Assembly (NCBI GenBank): GCA_024280935.1
Contig: JAJRPE010000575.1
Coordinates: forward strand, 1 to 38,803
DNA length: 38,803 nucleotides
Direction: 5' to 3'
DNA from: Candidatus Hydrogenedentota bacterium
Lineage (GTDB): Bacteria; Hydrogenedentota; Hydrogenedentia; Hydrogenedentales; JAEUWI01
A program made the translations under genes and the position numbers. The notes under the pieces are model-generated. The model ran no database searches. It had not been told where the DNA came from and saw only the letters and a program-made list of their open reading frames with translations. Positions within the stretch are counted from its first letter, which is position 1. Each line of letters begins with the position of its first letter. Below, piece by piece: positions 16,388 to 25,026 of the stretch.

Positions 16388-16785
16388 CGCGCTATCTGCT
16401 CGACACCAATATCTGTATCGCGCTAATCCGCCATCGCAACCCAAACGTTCTCAAGCGCCTTTCCGCGTGTACTCCAGGTGAAGCGGGCATATCCGTCATC
16501 ACGCTGGCGGAACTCGAATTCGGTGTCGAAAAGAGCGCCCGGCCTGCACAAAACCGCATTGCCTTGGCCGCATTCTGTGCCCCACTCGAAATCTTCCCTT
16601 ATGGGGAGTCCGCCGCTTCGGCCTATGGCGCGGTTCGCGCCAAACTCGAAAGCGCAGGCCAGCCCATTGGCCCCTTGGACACCCTTATCGCCGCCCACGG
16701 ACTGTCTCTGGATGCAATCGTCGTCACCAACAACGAGCGAGAATTCCGCCGCGTCACGGACTTGAACGTGGAAAACTGGATTTGA
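16384..16785 (+). CDS. vapC: VapC-type PIN-domain ribonuclease toxin
   Basis: I start it at GTG 16384, overlapping the vapB stop, which gives 133 residues and the canonical N-terminus TRYLLDTNI. A start at 16357 would read backwards into vapB without conservation. PIN-domain acidic residues are in place: D7 (LLDTN), E43 (LAELEFG) and D99 (GPLDTLIAAH), with VTNNEREFRRV near the end. VapC toxins cleave RNA, usually tRNA or rRNA, in a magnesium-dependent way; the target cannot be inferred here. All catalytic positions look intact, so the pair is probably functional. A small hairpin (16797-16813, CCGTAG...CTACGG) follows the stop but lacks a U-run. Confidence 0.93.
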   Translation: MTRYLLDTNICIALIRHRNPNVLKRLSACTPGEAGISVITLAELEFGVEKSARPAQNRIALAAFCAPLEIFPYGESAASAYGAVRAKLESAGQPIGPLDTLIAAHGLSLDAIVVTNNEREFRRVTDLNVENWI

Positions 16786-16961
16786 GGTGGCAGGATCCGT
16801 AGTATTCCTACGGACATCGGGTCTGGGTTCGGCTCCAAACAGAATCCCGTGTCGCAGGAAACAGCATAGCCAGCTTGACCATGTATTGCCGAGGGGGCTT
16901 GTGGGAAATTTCGGTCTGAACGCATTGGCGACGTCTCGCCAACATATTCCTGGAGATGGCA

Positions 16962-18665
16962 ATGTCCGACGATATGGGCGAACTCAAATCTGCTCCTTCG
17001 GCCCCTGAACAGGACACGCCGTCACCGCCAGCTTCCCGTTCGCGACATGCGTCTGTTCCGCAGCCTCCCGCACTCCCGACCCTGGAGCGATACCACGTTG
17101 GCCTCAAATGGGCCCACCTGATCGTTATCGCCACGCTTGTTGTCTTGCTGGACTACCTGCTCTATCAGGGCGCAGGCGGCCTGTCGTATACCGTTGCCTT
17201 CATCGTGTTGGCCATTTCTGCAGCGGCTTTTGCCTTCAGGGAGATACGGGCCGTCCCCCTGGCGTTCTTTGGTATCCTGATTTCGCTGGTCGCCATGCGT
17301 TGCGCCTGGCAATATGGCGCTTCGGTTGTTTTCGTTGGTGTTTCGCTCCTCGTAACATTTCCCATCGCCCTGCGCCTGGGCCGGATTAACCTTCCCGACA
17401 TCATGACCTCCTTGCCCGTCACCTGCGCCATGGGCATCGCCACGTGGTACTACGATTTAGTCGCCGGGTGGCGCAAATTTCGGCACGCAGGGCGGGAAAA
17501 ACGGGGAGGGATTCCCCTCAACGCCGTGGTGATCCCGCTACTTGTTTGCGCGGCCTTCGCATTCATATTCGGCCTCTCAAACCCCATTGTCCGCGACTTG
17601 TTTGAGCAATGGGTCGCGGCCCTGGAAAAAAGACTCACCAATATACTGGAAGGCTACGTCCCAAACCTGTTGCGCATCATGTTTTGGGTGACGAGTGCGC
17701 TCTTTGCAGGCATGCTGTTGAGGCCGGCCATAGAGAAAGCGGACGAGGCTTCCGGTTGGCAGACCAACGCGGTCACTCCTGAACCCGACGAAGACGATAT
17801 TGATCTCCAGCACCGAATCGCGGTGAACACCCTGGTCGCGGTGAACGTCTTGTTCGTGTTTTACAATGGCCTGGATGCCTATCATCTCCTCATTCGTGAT
17901 GCCCTGCCCGCTGGATACAATCATTCCCAATACGCCCACCAGGGCGCATTCTGGCTGACGGTAGCCCTTGTCATGACGACAATCGTGGTGGGCCGCATAT
18001 TCCATGGCAACCTGAATTTCCACCCGAAAAGAAACGCCTTGCTGAACTGGGCCACGTTGTGGCTTTTGCAGAATTTCGTGCTGGCCACGTGGGTTTTCTT
18101 ACGCATTCACATGTACGTCGGCTACAACGGCATGACGCGCATGCGCATCGTGGCACTCGTGGGCACCGGTGTCGTGGTGATCGGTCTCGTGCTTGTAACG
18201 TTCAAGGCAATGCGTCGACTGAGCCTGACCTGGCTCGTTCGCAAAGAGACGGGCGCCTTTCTTCTTGCGTGCATCTTTCTCGCGCTGATCCCGATGGATT
18301 ACCTGTCCTGGCGCTTCAATACGCCCAACATTCTCGCGTCGAATCCGCCACGCACCAGCGTGCAATTGACCGAACAATATATCTCCCCCGAAGGACTGGC
18401 AACCTTGACTCCGCTACTCGCCCACCCCGATCCGGTTATCGCCGAGGGTGTCGCTGCCTTGTTGGGCCAGTGGTATTTTGGCGAGGGAAGGGCCTACGTG
18501 GATGGGGGTAGCAACCTGGAACGCTGGACCCGATACCAGATAGGCCACGCATGGTGTGCGGGTGTCCTGACCAGTCACGAGGAGAGGATTCTCGCGCTCG
18601 TGCCGGATCGGGACTGGAAATCGAAGATAGCGGCACTCCGCACCTATACCTCCCGCTGGATTTAG
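16962..18665 (+). CDS. DUF4173-like integral membrane protein
   Basis: ATG 16962 has GGAG six bases upstream and gives 567 residues; ATG 16956 is the alternative. After a polar N-terminal segment of about 45 residues the protein has some ten hydrophobic segments, including LIVIATLVVLLDYLLYQGAG, NTLVAVNVLFVFYNGLDAYHLL and AFLLACIFLALIPMDYL. The stretch YNHSQYAHQGAFWLTVAL followed by RNALLNWATLWLLQNFVL fits the DUF4153/DUF4173 family (YAxxGFWxL motif). Function of the family is unknown. The C-terminal 100 residues are soluble and contain an alpha-helical pair resembling a single HEAT-like repeat (LTPLLAHPDPVIAEGVAALL). It appears to be transcribed alone. Confidence 0.8.
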   Translation: MSDDMGELKSAPSAPEQDTPSPPASRSRHASVPQPPALPTLERYHVGLKWAHLIVIATLVVLLDYLLYQGAGGLSYTVAFIVLAISAAAFAFREIRAVPLAFFGILISLVAMRCAWQYGASVVFVGVSLLVTFPIALRLGRINLPDIMTSLPVTCAMGIATWYYDLVAGWRKFRHAGREKRGGIPLNAVVIPLLVCAAFAFIFGLSNPIVRDLFEQWVAALEKRLTNILEGYVPNLLRIMFWVTSALFAGMLLRPAIEKADEASGWQTNAVTPEPDEDDIDLQHRIAVNTLVAVNVLFVFYNGLDAYHLLIRDALPAGYNHSQYAHQGAFWLTVALVMTTIVVGRIFHGNLNFHPKRNALLNWATLWLLQNFVLATWVFLRIHMYVGYNGMTRMRIVALVGTGVVVIGLVLVTFKAMRRLSLTWLVRKETGAFLLACIFLALIPMDYLSWRFNTPNILASNPPRTSVQLTEQYISPEGLATLTPLLAHPDPVIAEGVAALLGQWYFGEGRAYVDGGSNLERWTRYQIGHAWCAGVLTSHEERILALVPDRDWKSKIAALRTYTSRWI

Positions 18666-18817
18666 CGCCACCGTTTGGAAAAGCCGCTATAAAGAACAAG
18701 AAGACTCTACGCTTCGTCCGGGAGGTTGCCCGGAAGAAGTGGCACCTTCGGTGCAGCGAGCGAATTCGCATACAATCGTTACAGCCATGTCGCATGAGCG
18801 ACCACCCCGAAGGGGCC

Positions 18818-18976
18818 CAACAGGTTAGCCCAGGGCAACGCCCTGAGTCAGAATTAGAAATAATTAACAGCCCTGAAAGGGCGACACAGTGGGTGATGTA
18901 CTTCTATTGCGCCCTTTCAGGGCTTTGGTTTTCTAGTTTCTTTTTTCCCAGGGCGTTGCCCTGGGCTAACCTGTTG
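18818..18976. repeat. Nested perfect inverted repeat, family C copy 1
   Basis: The outer arms at 18818-18845 and 18949-18976 are perfect complements over 28 bp (core AGCCCAGGGCAACGCCCTG). The inner arms at 18869-18883 and 18910-18924 are perfect over 15 bp (AGCCCTGAAAGGGCG). Each outer arm is also a small hairpin by itself. It fills the gap between the DUF4173 gene and the chimeric gene at 19068. A relative is at 24699-24866. Confidence 0.92.
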
Positions 18977-19067
18977 AGGCCTTTCAGGCCGAAAACGACA
19001 TCGCAAACTCATAATTTATTATCGATAATAGGCGCAAAAGCGCCTAACGAAACTGAAGGGTGTTTTC

Positions 19068-20693
19068 ATGAAAACGGTTTTTCCCGCGCTTTGGATTGTC
19101 CTCCTTGCGCTATGCGTTTCCGTCCACGGCGCAGAAACACTGCAATACTCCGGCATAAGCTATCTGGACAATGGCGCGGTGCGCATTGGCATTAACCCGG
19201 ATATCGGCGGGGCCATCACCTACCTCTCCAAATCGGGCAGTGACGAAAACATCGTCAACAGCCACGCCGCGAACGCCGAGGAAGTGTCGCCACCGAATAC
19301 GAGCGGCAACAGTACTGGGGCAATAGCACCGGAGTCAAAAGTGGAACCCCGGGGTGCATGGCGCAGCGCCCAGGTACGCCTTGTGGATGAGGACGGCAAT
19401 CCTATCGTTGGCGCGCGCGTGAGCTTGCGAAGTTTCAGCACAAGCTCCGGGGCATTTGCAAGAGCAGACATTGATCCAAGCACCAACCTATCCTACGAAG
19501 ACTCCCTAACGGACGATACAGGGCATACCGTCGTACACTTGCCCAAGATGAATAAGGACGGAGTAGCGATTGACTCGATGTTCTGTATCATAACGCACCC
19601 AGATTACGTCAGTTTTAATCTTGGTTACCACGTCAATGCTACGGAGACCGATACGGTCGTGCTCGAACGTGGCGCGTCGTTGGAAGTGTCGGCTTCGTTG
19701 AATGGCACACCGCTCCCTTCGAAGCGAGTTCTGGTCGTTATGTCGACCCTTGGGAACGAACACCAACTTTACGGTACGTTTGGAACCTTGGAAGACACGG
19801 TGGCCCATAAAAAGAATCTGCTACCCGGTGAGCATAGCTTGCTCTTGGGTTATTGGGACGAGCAAAACGAGTTCTACTGTAGTCAGCGACAGAATTTCAC
19901 GGCGGAAAAAGGTAGGCACTACGTATTCGACGTGCCGCTTGGGGAGGGAATTCCGCTACGGGGGCGATTGGACAAGACCGTAGCACGCCCCGTAAAGAAT
20001 GGTGTCGTACTCATTCGGGCACTGCCGCCGAAGGGGGAAAAATCGGGCAGTACGACTGCGGCCCTCGCGGACTGGACAACAATCGCTCCAGACGGCACCT
20101 TCTCTTTTGCCAGCCTCCCCGCAGGCGATGTGGAGTTGTTCGCCTTGTGCGATGGAGCGAGTTCCAAGGTCCTGGCTTCCGAGGTTTCCGATTTTCCCCC
20201 AGGCAAGATGGGTGCCCAGCCTTTGCGTTTCCCTATTGGCAACGATGAGATTCTAGTCCCCATGGAGGATACGTCGACCTTTGAGGCGCATGTGGTCGAT
20301 GCCGAAGGAAAACCCGTTGCGGACGCGCGACTCTTCTTCAGGCCCGCCATCTTTCTGGAGGGGTACAAGTGCACCATCTTGGAGGCCGCCTTTTATCGCA
20401 ATATGCCAGCGAATCCGCAAGGCGGGAACAAACATGAACTATCATTCAGCAGCGTGAGCGACGCCAGGGGCCGCGTGATCATTCGGAACATCCCGCGCTG
20501 GCTCGATGAATACAAACTTTTTCACGACGACTATGTACTGGCGGCCTCCCAGCAAGATTCTCACTGTGGTCTGCGTGGTGTCAGCCTCTGCGTTCGCTTG
20601 AGCGGAAGAGCAGCTGTTTTGCGTGTAGGGCAAACCACGAAGGTTACAATCAGGCTTCGACCCAAACAAGAGGAATCGAGGTTCTCTCATTGA
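19068..20693 (+). CDS. Chimeric secreted protein: copied N-terminus plus beta-sandwich repeats
   Basis: ATG 19068 has GAAGGG about eight bases upstream; the protein is 541 residues with a signal peptide ending at VHG-AE. Residues about 20-66 (YLDNGAVRIGIN and GSDENIVNSH included) are nearly the same as the start of the next gene. After NIVNSH the two proteins share nothing. From about residue 95 the chain consists of carboxypeptidase-regulatory-like beta domains: VRLVDEDGNPIVGARVSLRS, IPLRGRLDKTVARPVKNGVV and TFEAHVVDAEGKPVADARLFF. It resembles the gene at 35943 in style. It is probably extracytoplasmic; no enzymatic motif is visible. The likely origin is a local duplication that joined the neighbour's first 66 codons to another coding region. 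Confidence 0.8.
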   Translation: MKTVFPALWIVLLALCVSVHGAETLQYSGISYLDNGAVRIGINPDIGGAITYLSKSGSDENIVNSHAANAEEVSPPNTSGNSTGAIAPESKVEPRGAWRSAQVRLVDEDGNPIVGARVSLRSFSTSSGAFARADIDPSTNLSYEDSLTDDTGHTVVHLPKMNKDGVAIDSMFCIITHPDYVSFNLGYHVNATETDTVVLERGASLEVSASLNGTPLPSKRVLVVMSTLGNEHQLYGTFGTLEDTVAHKKNLLPGEHSLLLGYWDEQNEFYCSQRQNFTAEKGRHYVFDVPLGEGIPLRGRLDKTVARPVKNGVVLIRALPPKGEKSGSTTAALADWTTIAPDGTFSFASLPAGDVELFALCDGASSKVLASEVSDFPPGKMGAQPLRFPIGNDEILVPMEDTSTFEAHVVDAEGKPVADARLFFRPAIFLEGYKCTILEAAFYRNMPANPQGGNKHELSFSSVSDARGRVIIRNIPRWLDEYKLFHDDYVLAASQQDSHCGLRGVSLCVRLSGRAAVLRVGQTTKVTIRLRPKQEESRFSH

Positions 20694-20840
20694 ACCGTGC
20701 GCATTGAGGTCTGCCTACTTTTATCCTTCTGTTATTCCCTTGTTCCATTTTCCGGCGCTGCAAAATGGTCAATGGGGCGGACAAGCCCCGACCCGCTGGC
20801 ACGTATGTTAGTCATACCAACCCGAACCGAAAGGCCGTAC

Positions 20841-22202
20841 ATGAAGTCCATCATCCCATCGTTGTGCATTATTTCCATAACGCTATGCGCATCCGTCCAC
20901 GCCGCAGAAACGTCCCAATTCTCCGGCATGAGCTATCTGGACAACGGCGCGGTGCGCATCGGCATTAATCTGGATATCGGCGGGGCCATCACCTACCTTT
21001 CAAAATCGGGCAGTGACGAAAACATCGTCAACAGCCATGATTGGGGGCGGCAGATTCAGATGTCCTTTTATTCCGGTCCTGCGCCCTATTACCCCGAGAG
21101 CGGGAAAAAGCCCTCGGACACGTGGAAGTTCATCGGCTGGAACCCGATTCAGTCCGGCGATGTCGGCAACAATCCCTCAAAGGTGATCGCCCACCGCAAC
21201 AACGGCACGGAAATGTATGTGAAATGCATCCCCATGCATTGGCCGCTGGACAATGAGCCGGGGCAATGCACTTTTGAGAGCTGGTTGACCCTCGAAGGGA
21301 ATACGGTGCGGGTACGGTCTCAGATTAACAACGCCCGGAAAGATCAGACCCAATACGCCGCGCGCGGCCAAGAGCTTCCGGCCGTCTACAGCAATGGCAC
21401 CTACTATCGTCTTTTCACCTATGATGGGGATGCACCCTTCACGGGCGCACCCGCCCGCCAGATTACCAAGGTATGGGACACGTCGATTCCGCCTGCAGAA
21501 GCGCCGGGCGGACCGTGGGATAGTTGGTATGCGACGGAAAACTGGGCAGCGCTGGTGAACGACGCCGACTTCGGGATGGGCATCTGGACCCTCAACACCT
21601 ACACCTATACGGGCGGTTTTGCGGGCGTCCCGGGTTCAGGCGGACCCAAGGACAGCCCCACGGGCTATATTTCGCCCATTCGCCGGGAAATTCTGGATCA
21701 CAACATTCAATACGGCTACAACTACACGCTGATTGTGGGGCAACTACAGGAGATTCGCGACTACGTCTATGAGCAGGCCGCCCGCGTCGCTCTTCCTGCG
21801 TATGCTTTTGAGAAGGATCGCCAGAGTTGGGTCCTGGCGGACGCGCAGGATCAAGGCTGGCCCATTGCGGGGAAATGGTCGGTTGCGCTTACGGGGAAAA
21901 AGCCCCGCCTGATCGGTCCCAAAGCCTTCTGGAAGGCTGAGAATATGCCCACGGTGTACCTGCGTGCCGCCTTCGACACGGGCAGTACGACCGCAACCCT
22001 GCGCTGGGAAGGCTTCCAGGGCAAGGGCGGCGGAAATGTCTCTTTCGAGGTCATTCCCGATGGCACCATGCGCACCTACGCCATCAAGCTCGCCGATACA
22101 AAAGGCTACCGTGGCATCTGCACCGGACTCGTGCTCATGCCCGCGACGGACGGAGCCGCAGGGCGCACGGCTACACTTGAGCGGTTGGGCCACAAAGAAT
22201 AG
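20841..22202 (+). CDS. Secreted protein of unknown function, parent of the duplicated N-terminus
   Basis: ATG 20841 with GAAAGG six bases upstream gives 453 residues and a signal peptide ending at SVHA-AE. The frame is open upstream to 20697 but that region does not look coding. The segment YLDNGAVRIGINLDIGGAI followed by SGSDENIVNSHDWGRQIQM and FYSGP recalls a group of planctomycete-type secreted proteins that begin with a GGxIxxLS...N(I/L)xNxxDxGRxIQxSxYxGP pattern. I know no experimentally defined function for it. Many aromatic residues and beta-strand patterns suggest a beta-sandwich sugar-active or sugar-binding domain, but this is inference. The upstream gene carries a copy of its first 66 codons; the two are on one strand, 147 bases apart. 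Confidence 0.8.
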   Translation: MKSIIPSLCIISITLCASVHAAETSQFSGMSYLDNGAVRIGINLDIGGAITYLSKSGSDENIVNSHDWGRQIQMSFYSGPAPYYPESGKKPSDTWKFIGWNPIQSGDVGNNPSKVIAHRNNGTEMYVKCIPMHWPLDNEPGQCTFESWLTLEGNTVRVRSQINNARKDQTQYAARGQELPAVYSNGTYYRLFTYDGDAPFTGAPARQITKVWDTSIPPAEAPGGPWDSWYATENWAALVNDADFGMGIWTLNTYTYTGGFAGVPGSGGPKDSPTGYISPIRREILDHNIQYGYNYTLIVGQLQEIRDYVYEQAARVALPAYAFEKDRQSWVLADAQDQGWPIAGKWSVALTGKKPRLIGPKAFWKAENMPTVYLRAAFDTGSTTATLRWEGFQGKGGGNVSFEVIPDGTMRTYAIKLADTKGYRGICTGLVLMPATDGAAGRTATLERLGHKE

Positions 22203-22279
22203 AGAATTTTGAACCTTCATCCCCAGACTTCCTGACCCCGGTGGAATCGGGTTTGGCACTTTTCGTGAAGACCCACGTC

Positions 22280-22403
22280 GAGTGCCACGGGTAGGCCTCT
22301 CAGGGCTTACCCGTGTAAACTCCAACAGAAAGCTATCCCGCTCCAGAACCCCGCCCCGGGGGGGCCGCACCGGTAAACCCTGCGGGCCTACCCGTGGCAC
22401 CCG
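22280..22403. repeat. Nested inverted repeat, family A copy 4
   Basis: GTGCCACGGGTAGGCC at 22282-22297 is an exact complement of 22385-22400. The left hairpin is nearly identical to copies 1 and 3, and the right hairpin to copy 1. It lies in the 310-base gap between two convergent genes; no other feature was recognised in that gap. Confidence 0.88.
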
Positions 22404-22512
22404 TAGATTATATTGAAGCAGGAAGGAACCTGGAATCCTGAGACTTGGAAGTCCGCACTCCCACCCACTGTGAACACTGATGTCGCGCCCGGTGCCTTCA
22501 TAGAATCATCCG

Positions 22513-23505
22513 TCACGAAGACAGGGTCAGCGCCTCCACTTCTCCTCGAATCGTGGTCACATCAGCTTCGCGGAGGTCTACGGTTCCTGCCACCGCGTTT
22601 TCCCGCACCTGCTCGGGATTGCGCGCGCCCACCAGCGCCGTTGTAATGCCTGGCTGGTGGGTAAGCCACGCCGTAAACAGTTGCCCCAGCGTGATCCCAT
22701 ACCCATCCGCCATGGGCTGGACCCGGTCCAGCATTTCCAGTATCACCCGCCGATTCTCCGACGCGAAAAGGGGGCTGTTGCTTCGGATGTCATCCTCGGG
22801 AAAGGTCCTGTCCATGCTTACTTTGCCCGTGAGCAAGCCTTGAGCAATAGGGCTGTAGGCCAACACGCCCAGGTGATGCTTCACCGCGTAGGGCAACAGA
22901 TCGGACTCGGGTTCGCGTTGAAGCGCGTTATACCGTGGTTGGATGCTATCCACGACACCCTGTGTCTGGCACAGGGCGATCATATCGGTATCGAAGTTGC
23001 TGACGCCAATGGCGCGAATCTTTCCGGCATCCTTCAGGCCGATAAGTGCCGCCATGGTATCGTCCAGCGGCCAGGTCTCATCGGGCCAATGGACCTGATA
23101 CAGATCGATGACGTCGGTGCCCAGGCGGCGAAGGCTCTCTTCGCACTCCCCCACGATGGAATCCGGTCGCCCGTTGCGGTAGATGGTGCAGGGGGTGCCA
23201 TCATTCATCGTGGTATCTAGCAATTTTTGCCCGTCATTGCAATCCCAGCGTATCCCGCACTTCGTGGCCAGAATAACGTCGGCCCGCCGTCCCTTGATCG
23301 CCTGCCCGACAATACGCTCGCTGTGCCCCATGCCATAGGAGGGAGCCGTGTCTATGCAGGTAATCCCCGCATCCAGCGCAGCGTGAATTGCTTGAATTGC
23401 CCGTGAATCATCCGTGCCGCCCCAAAGCCATCCGCCGATGGCCCAGGCCCCGAAACTGACCGCCGGGAGCTTCAGATCGGTGGTGCCCAGCTTTGTGTAC
23501 TTCAT
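22513..23505 (-). CDS. Aldo/keto reductase
   Basis: ATG 23505 with GGGAG eight bases upstream gives 330 residues; a longer frame to 23556 lacks support. The AKR catalytic tetrad is present: D52 and Y57 in CIDTAPSYGMGHSE, K82 in LATKCG and H139 in YQVHWPDE. GVSNFDTDMI and the C-terminal NADP(H)-site pattern ALVGARNPEQVRENA complete the TIM-barrel family signature. It reduces a carbonyl or oxidises an alcohol using NAD(P)H in the cytosol. Sequence resembles the stress-related YgjR/tas-like AKRs, with no substrate readable. It is divergent from the next gene and alone in its unit. Confidence 0.92.
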   Translation of the reverse strand: MKYTKLGTTDLKLPAVSFGAWAIGGWLWGGTDDSRAIQAIHAALDAGITCIDTAPSYGMGHSERIVGQAIKGRRADVILATKCGIRWDCNDGQKLLDTTMNDGTPCTIYRNGRPDSIVGECEESLRRLGTDVIDLYQVHWPDETWPLDDTMAALIGLKDAGKIRAIGVSNFDTDMIALCQTQGVVDSIQPRYNALQREPESDLLPYAVKHHLGVLAYSPIAQGLLTGKVSMDRTFPEDDIRSNSPLFASENRRVILEMLDRVQPMADGYGITLGQLFTAWLTHQPGITTALVGARNPEQVRENAVAGTVDLREADVTTIRGEVEALTLSS

Positions 23506-23619
23506 GATGTGTCTCCCTCGGGTAGTACTCCAGTAACTCATCTGGCCCGTATCCATCAGAGGGCCGTGAGGCTAAGGGCATTATGAAGAGCGAGCACCCT
23601 GCGGCGCAAGCCGCCACGT

Positions 23620-23650
23620 GCCAGCGACAGGGCCAGCGACAGGGCCAGCA
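23620..23650. repeat. Short tandem repeat of a 12-bp unit
   Basis: GCCAGCGACAGG occurs twice in a row and is followed by a partial third unit (GCCAGCA). It lies in the divergent promoter region between the aldo/keto reductase and the coiled-coil protein. Confidence 0.8.
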
Positions 23651-23776
23651 AATTTGCATACACAAATATGGAAAACGCCAACGCGTACCGGGAACCAATC
23701 CCCAAATTTTGGGTTATACTGAACACACTCATTGTAATGGATGTGTCATTGGTGACATCGAATCAGGAGCGGCACA

Positions 23777-24598
23777 ATGAAAACGATGGTATTCGTGGTC
23801 TTGGGACTTGTCATAGGTATCGTGGTGGGCGCGGGCGGCATGCACCAATGGCTAATGCCGCAGGTCCTTGAACTCGATCTTGCGCTCGGGGAAAGTAACC
23901 GCGCTCTTGCGTCACTCCAATCGGACGGCGGTGATGGTGCCCGCCTGGTTCGACTTGAGGCGGAGCGAAAAGACTATGCGCAGACGTTGAGTGATCTGCG
24001 AAGCGAAGTCGATTCACTGAAAAACGCGGTGGACGTTGCTCCCGCAGCCGTCGAGGTGGCCCTAATTGAGGATCAAGCCGACGCGGCCCCAAGCAAAAGC
24101 GCCGACCCTCCCCCGGAGCGTGGTCGTCGTGGATCGCCGTGGGACCGGGGAGGTACCCCGGAAGAACGGGATGCCCGGCGCCAGGAGTTCGTCACACGGA
24201 TGCAGGACAATCTTACCGACTTCTTTACCGGCGAGCTGGAAAAATCGAACACGCCCGCAGTGCAGGAACGCCTGATTGCCCTGGAGACTACGGTTCACGA
24301 TATGATGGACATTCGCCGCCAGATGCGCGATGTGGAAACGGATGAGGAGCGGGATGCTTTGCGGGCATCCTTTGGGGACACCATGGACACGGCGCGGGGC
24401 ATCATGAAGGACCAGCAGCGGGATATGATCAACGCGATTGCCGGGCAATTCAATATTAGCAGCGATGCGGACAAGGCCGCTTTTCAACGGGCGGTGCAGA
24501 CCGCCGTCGAGAGTCCTTTTTTCAGCGACAATCCCGGAGCGCTGTTGTGGGGCGGCGGACGACGCGGTGGCTACGGTAGTTCGAGACGACGGCCATAG
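23777..24598 (+). CDS. Membrane-anchored coiled-coil protein, unknown function
   Basis: ATG 23777 has AGGAGC seven bases upstream; the protein is 273 residues. Residues 4-22 (MVFVVLGLVIGIVVGAGG) form one transmembrane anchor, followed by a short heptad region (LVRLEAERKDYAQTLSDLRS) and a charged, proline-rich linker. The C-terminal half (about 130-255) is helical: NLTDFFTGELEKSNTPAVQER, DIRRQMRDVETDEERDALRA, IAGQFNISSDADKAAFQRAV. The tail is GGGRRGGYGSSRRRP. The pattern recalls periplasmic Spy/CpxP-like helical proteins only in a general way, so no function is assigned. It seems to be a single-gene unit. Confidence 0.75.
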   Translation: MKTMVFVVLGLVIGIVVGAGGMHQWLMPQVLELDLALGESNRALASLQSDGGDGARLVRLEAERKDYAQTLSDLRSEVDSLKNAVDVAPAAVEVALIEDQADAAPSKSADPPPERGRRGSPWDRGGTPEERDARRQEFVTRMQDNLTDFFTGELEKSNTPAVQERLIALETTVHDMMDIRRQMRDVETDEERDALRASFGDTMDTARGIMKDQQRDMINAIAGQFNISSDADKAAFQRAVQTAVESPFFSDNPGALLWGGGRRGGYGSSRRRP

Positions 24599-24698
24599 GC
24601 GACCAAATTAAGGTTCTTCCGGTTCAAGGGTACGTTGCAGTTCAGAGCAACTTGCCTTGCCTGCTTTTTTCTCGCCGTTGAGCGCCGAAGGTGCGTTC

Positions 24699-24866
24699 TA
24701 TATCAGCCTGGGGCAAGGCCCCAGGTCTCAAATCGGACGGAATTCAGGGCTGAAGGCCCGGCCCATAATTTAGCCGAAAATACGTTTCCACTTGGTATGG
24801 AACGGGCTTTCAGCCCTGTGGAATGGGTGGATCCAGAATCCTGGGGCGTTGCCCCAGGCTGATATA
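24699..24866. repeat. Nested inverted repeat, family C copy 2
   Basis: The outer arms 24699-24725 and 24840-24866 pair over 27 bp with one mismatch (core CAGCCTGGGGCAA). The inner arms 24745-24760 and 24803-24818 pair over 16 bp with one mismatch (core CAGGGCTGAA). It has the same architecture as 18818-18976 but a distinct sequence. It occupies most of the 428-base gap between two convergent genes. Confidence 0.92.
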
Positions 24867-25026
24867 AACCAGGACCTTCGGCCCTGTAAAGCAACAAATA
24901 CAATTAACATGGATTCGGATGAACAATTCATATCCAACGCTGATGTGTACCGTGGAGCCTTCTTCTACAAATTCTTATGAATGATGTGCGAGGATAAGAT
25001 GTACGCTTCAACCGGATGAACCCAAA

